Assembly: GCA_027577415.1 (NCBI GenBank)
Contig: JANBQS010000142.1
Span: forward strand, 1 to 30,876
DNA length: 30,876 bases
Reading direction: 5' to 3'
DNA from: Coemansia sp. RSA 922
Lineage: Eukaryota; Kickxellomycota; Kickxellomycetes; Kickxellales; Kickxellaceae
Of the stretch, positions 29,175 to 30,876 are shown piece by piece. A program made the position numbers and the translations under genes. The stretch's first letter is position 1. Each line of letters starts with the position of its first letter. The notes under the pieces are model-generated. The model saw nothing but the letters and a program-made list of their open reading frames with translations. It was not told the origin of the DNA and searched no databases.

Positions 29175-29303
29175 ATGAGCAACGGCAGTAATCCTGACTT
29201 TGATCCCAACTTTTACATATGTGAAACGTGTAAGAGAGTTTTATTTGGAGTCGTCAACTACAAACTTCACTGTATCGGGTGTGCTGACGAGCCCATGGAT
29301 TGA
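29175..29303 (+). CDS. 42-residue putative zinc-binding mini-protein
   Basis: A short complete frame with ATG after a CT-rich leader and TGA at 29301-29303. The protein has ICETCKR, then LHCIGCADE. The spacing C-x2-C, 15 residues, C-x2-C, with a His just before the second pair, suggests one zinc-binding site. The order with NYK before the second pair recalls the first half of a ZZ-type zinc finger, but the second half is missing. It may be a real mini-gene, or the first exon or remainder of a larger gene. No partner can be inferred from the neighbours. Confidence 0.4.
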   Translation: MSNGSNPDFDPNFYICETCKRVLFGVVNYKLHCIGCADEPMD

Positions 29304-29605
29304 AAACAAACAATAGATGAGATCGGTTTGCTTTAAAGTTTAGCAATACGCTGCTCTCACAGTGGGTTGTGCCCTTTCTGGCCTGAAAACCAATTTAGTT
29401 TTTATAAGAATTTAAATATAAAACAAGGCGCCGCCTCTCTTTCCTTACCCCTGGCTAAACTTGACCACCACTCTGGCTGCTTGCAGGGTCGATGGATAGG
29501 TGCTCACTGCTTATTAACAGTACACGCTAACTTGTGCAGAGTGGCAGCATTACTCCCAATTCTACTTTAGGCATGACACTCACACTGTGTATGAAAAAAG
29601 CTTTA
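29304..29605. other. Spacer, no gene supported
   Basis: An open frame at 29367-29570 on plus carries a stretch (LDHHSGCLQGRW) that looks slightly protein-like and may be an upstream part of the relic that follows. There is no proof of this. Confidence 0.3.
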
Positions 29606-30147
29606 TGGTACGTTTTAGCGCAGCAGCCTGCACTCTGTTGTGCATTGGGGCAGGTGCCCTATTAGGCATTGTGCGAGTATGCAGGAAAGTACTCTGTCGC
29701 CGAGATCATGGACAAAGTCTGCACGCAGCTAGACCTCCAAAAACGACGCCAGTACTATTCCATAGTTTCTTCGTGAATAGCAGCACATCCGCACTACCAG
29801 GCAAAATTACGCGATATCGATTACAATAGTTTGGTCATTCGCATTGCAATGGGCCAGACAATCATCATGCTTGCGGCGAAGGAATTGGATGTACCTTATC
29901 CCTCTTTAACTAATAGCATGTGGACCTTTAACAGCAGACAGATGAAACTCGAAAGTTGCTTGACTACATGCAGACGTGTAATTCAAAGTTAGGTTGTATT
30001 TATATTAGCACTGTTCTGGGTACCGAGAGCTCTAAACTGCGCAATGCGGGGATATCCAGCCTCAGGCGCAATGGTGTTTTTGCCTCGCGTACCAAAGATA
30101 TAGTTTTAACATTAGTCAATAAACTTTTATTATTGGCGAGTGCGTAG
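29606..30147 (+). pseudogene. Broken relic of an unidentified gene
   Basis: One frame reads protein-like sequence from 29606 to 29989, interrupted by TAG 29663-29665 and TGA 29774-29776. Pieces such as YAGKYSVAEIMDKVC, HPHYQAKLRDIDYNS and LAAKELDVPYPSLTNSM have normal amino-acid composition. After a change of frame near 29950, a second piece continues (DYMQTCNSKLGC to KLLLLASA) to TAG 30145-30147. I do not recognise the family. Stops plus a frameshift make a decayed gene likely. Introns could explain part of this, but no good donor lies at the stops. Confidence 0.45.
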
Positions 30148-30876
30148 AGGTAGTGTGACGGTTCAACCAGGTCACTGTCACCTAAGCCTAGACTCCAACC
30201 ACATTAAGAGAACCATGGCAACAACAAGCAAGGACGACATCATGTACATAGACAAGCGCTGCCTAAAGTCTTGCACACATAATTATGCGTGAAGTGGATA
30301 GCACAACAGTCCAGCCAAGAACCTGTCAAAGAGGCAAGGATGGCAAACCCCCGTAAGTAGAACCACATCTACACCAATCTGGAGTACACATCTTCTTTCA
30401 GTTAATCGCAGCTACTCGCTCTATTTACACGTTGGGCCATTTGTGCTCGCTCCTCTAATAGAAGTAGGTGAAAACATAAAGACGCACAGAGAGTGCATTT
30501 TCCAGCAGTGGGCATAAACTCTATTAATCAATAAAAGGATTGCCAAAGTCAGGGCAAATCCGAACTCAAACTTTACAGTTGTAATGAAAGGGTCCTTGCC
30601 ATTGACGTGAGTCTGAATGTGTGCTTTCTCTTTTCAGCATGCAAGTGATGGCATTATGCCATCCGCTCCCAGAGAGAAAATAATCACAAGCTTATTGCTA
30701 CATTAAAATGGTGATAGAGCGATAAAATTCAATCGCTTCCCCACAGACCGAATAAAAAGATAATCAAAAGGTCTGTTTTTCAGGGACAATCAAACGCCCC
30801 TGGACTGTGGAGCGATAGGAACAAACAACAGCCACACAAGGTGTGGACGCGTTCCGGCTCTTTTTTTTCACGGATT
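30148..30876. other. Right end of window, mostly unassigned
   Basis: The region contains a 25-codon ATG frame with good context at 30215-30292 (MATTSKDD...) and the small two-exon candidate at 30340-30517. The rest is AT-rich, with short acceptor-like TTCTCTTTTCAG near 30626-30637. A gene continuing beyond the window edge cannot be excluded. Confidence 0.35.
30340..30517 (+). CDS. Possible two-exon mini-gene
   Basis: A mini-exon 30340-30352 (MANP) ends at a consensus donor GTAAGTAG; a 49-nt intron ends in TTCTTTCAG at 30401. The second exon, 30402-30517, is open in phase and gives 42 residues in all (RSYSLYLHVGPFVLAP... ending FQQWA). The splice sites are good, but the protein is unknown and short and the intron is shorter than others here. 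It could be part of a decayed gene. Confidence 0.25.

Noticed and set aside
30160..30180. tRNA B-box-like GGTTCAACC
   Set aside because: No A-box or cloverleaf stems at proper spacing; one short match is not enough.
1..30876. CRISPR arrays, bacterial operons or phage genes
   Set aside because: No regular direct repeats with spacers, and the genes are eukaryotic with introns and individual promoters.

Overview
The window looks like a stretch of a fungal nuclear genome. Short GT-AG introns (49-112 nt where I can place them), pyrimidine-rich leaders, TATA boxes and long poly-A/T tracts all fit. So does the gene content: a mitochondrial Hsp78-type chaperone without a Clp N-domain, an Mrh4-like mitochondrial DEAD-box protein, a USP7/Ubp15 deubiquitinase, a fungal-type FunK1 kinase and an AAA-ATPase-like/PD-(D/E)XK protein. 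The last two families are expanded in early-diverging fungi, so a zoopagomycete such as a Kickxellales member is my guess. No ribosomal or marker gene is present to prove it.

Left part (1-6.4 kb): the tail of an unidentified gene, then two paralogous secreted GDSL esterases facing each other (708-1772 plus, 5282-6334 minus). Between them lies a four-exon gene (2031-5109) for a nucleus-directed P-loop ATPase fused to a PD-(D/E)XK nuclease. Middle core (7.2-14.9 kb): conserved housekeeping genes. HSP78 and the USP7/UBP15 homologue diverge from a shared promoter that carries a heat shock element, and a TMEM14 gene follows.

Accessory part (15-20.6 kb): four small orphan genes, two on plus (15591, 17306) and two on minus (17982, 19250). 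They appear to be diverged paralogues. Their upstream regions are recognisable duplicates, including a TATA/initiator block, and a third copy of the minus-strand upstream module stands at 20.23-20.57 kb with no gene after it. This decaying tandem array is the best candidate for an undescribed system.

Right core (20.9-25.2 kb): an R3H-SUZ RNA-binding protein, a complete FMN-dependent 2-hydroxyacid oxidase with a possible peroxisomal tail, and the Mrh4-like helicase with a large acidic insertion. Right accessory part (26.3-30.9 kb): a two-exon FunK1 kinase whose C-terminal tail appears frame-shifted, a 42-residue CxxC/CxxC mini-protein, a broken gene relic, and a weak two-exon mini-gene. The core genes are compact and GC-richer by eye. 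The accessory segments are AT-rich, duplicated and full of decayed coding sequence.
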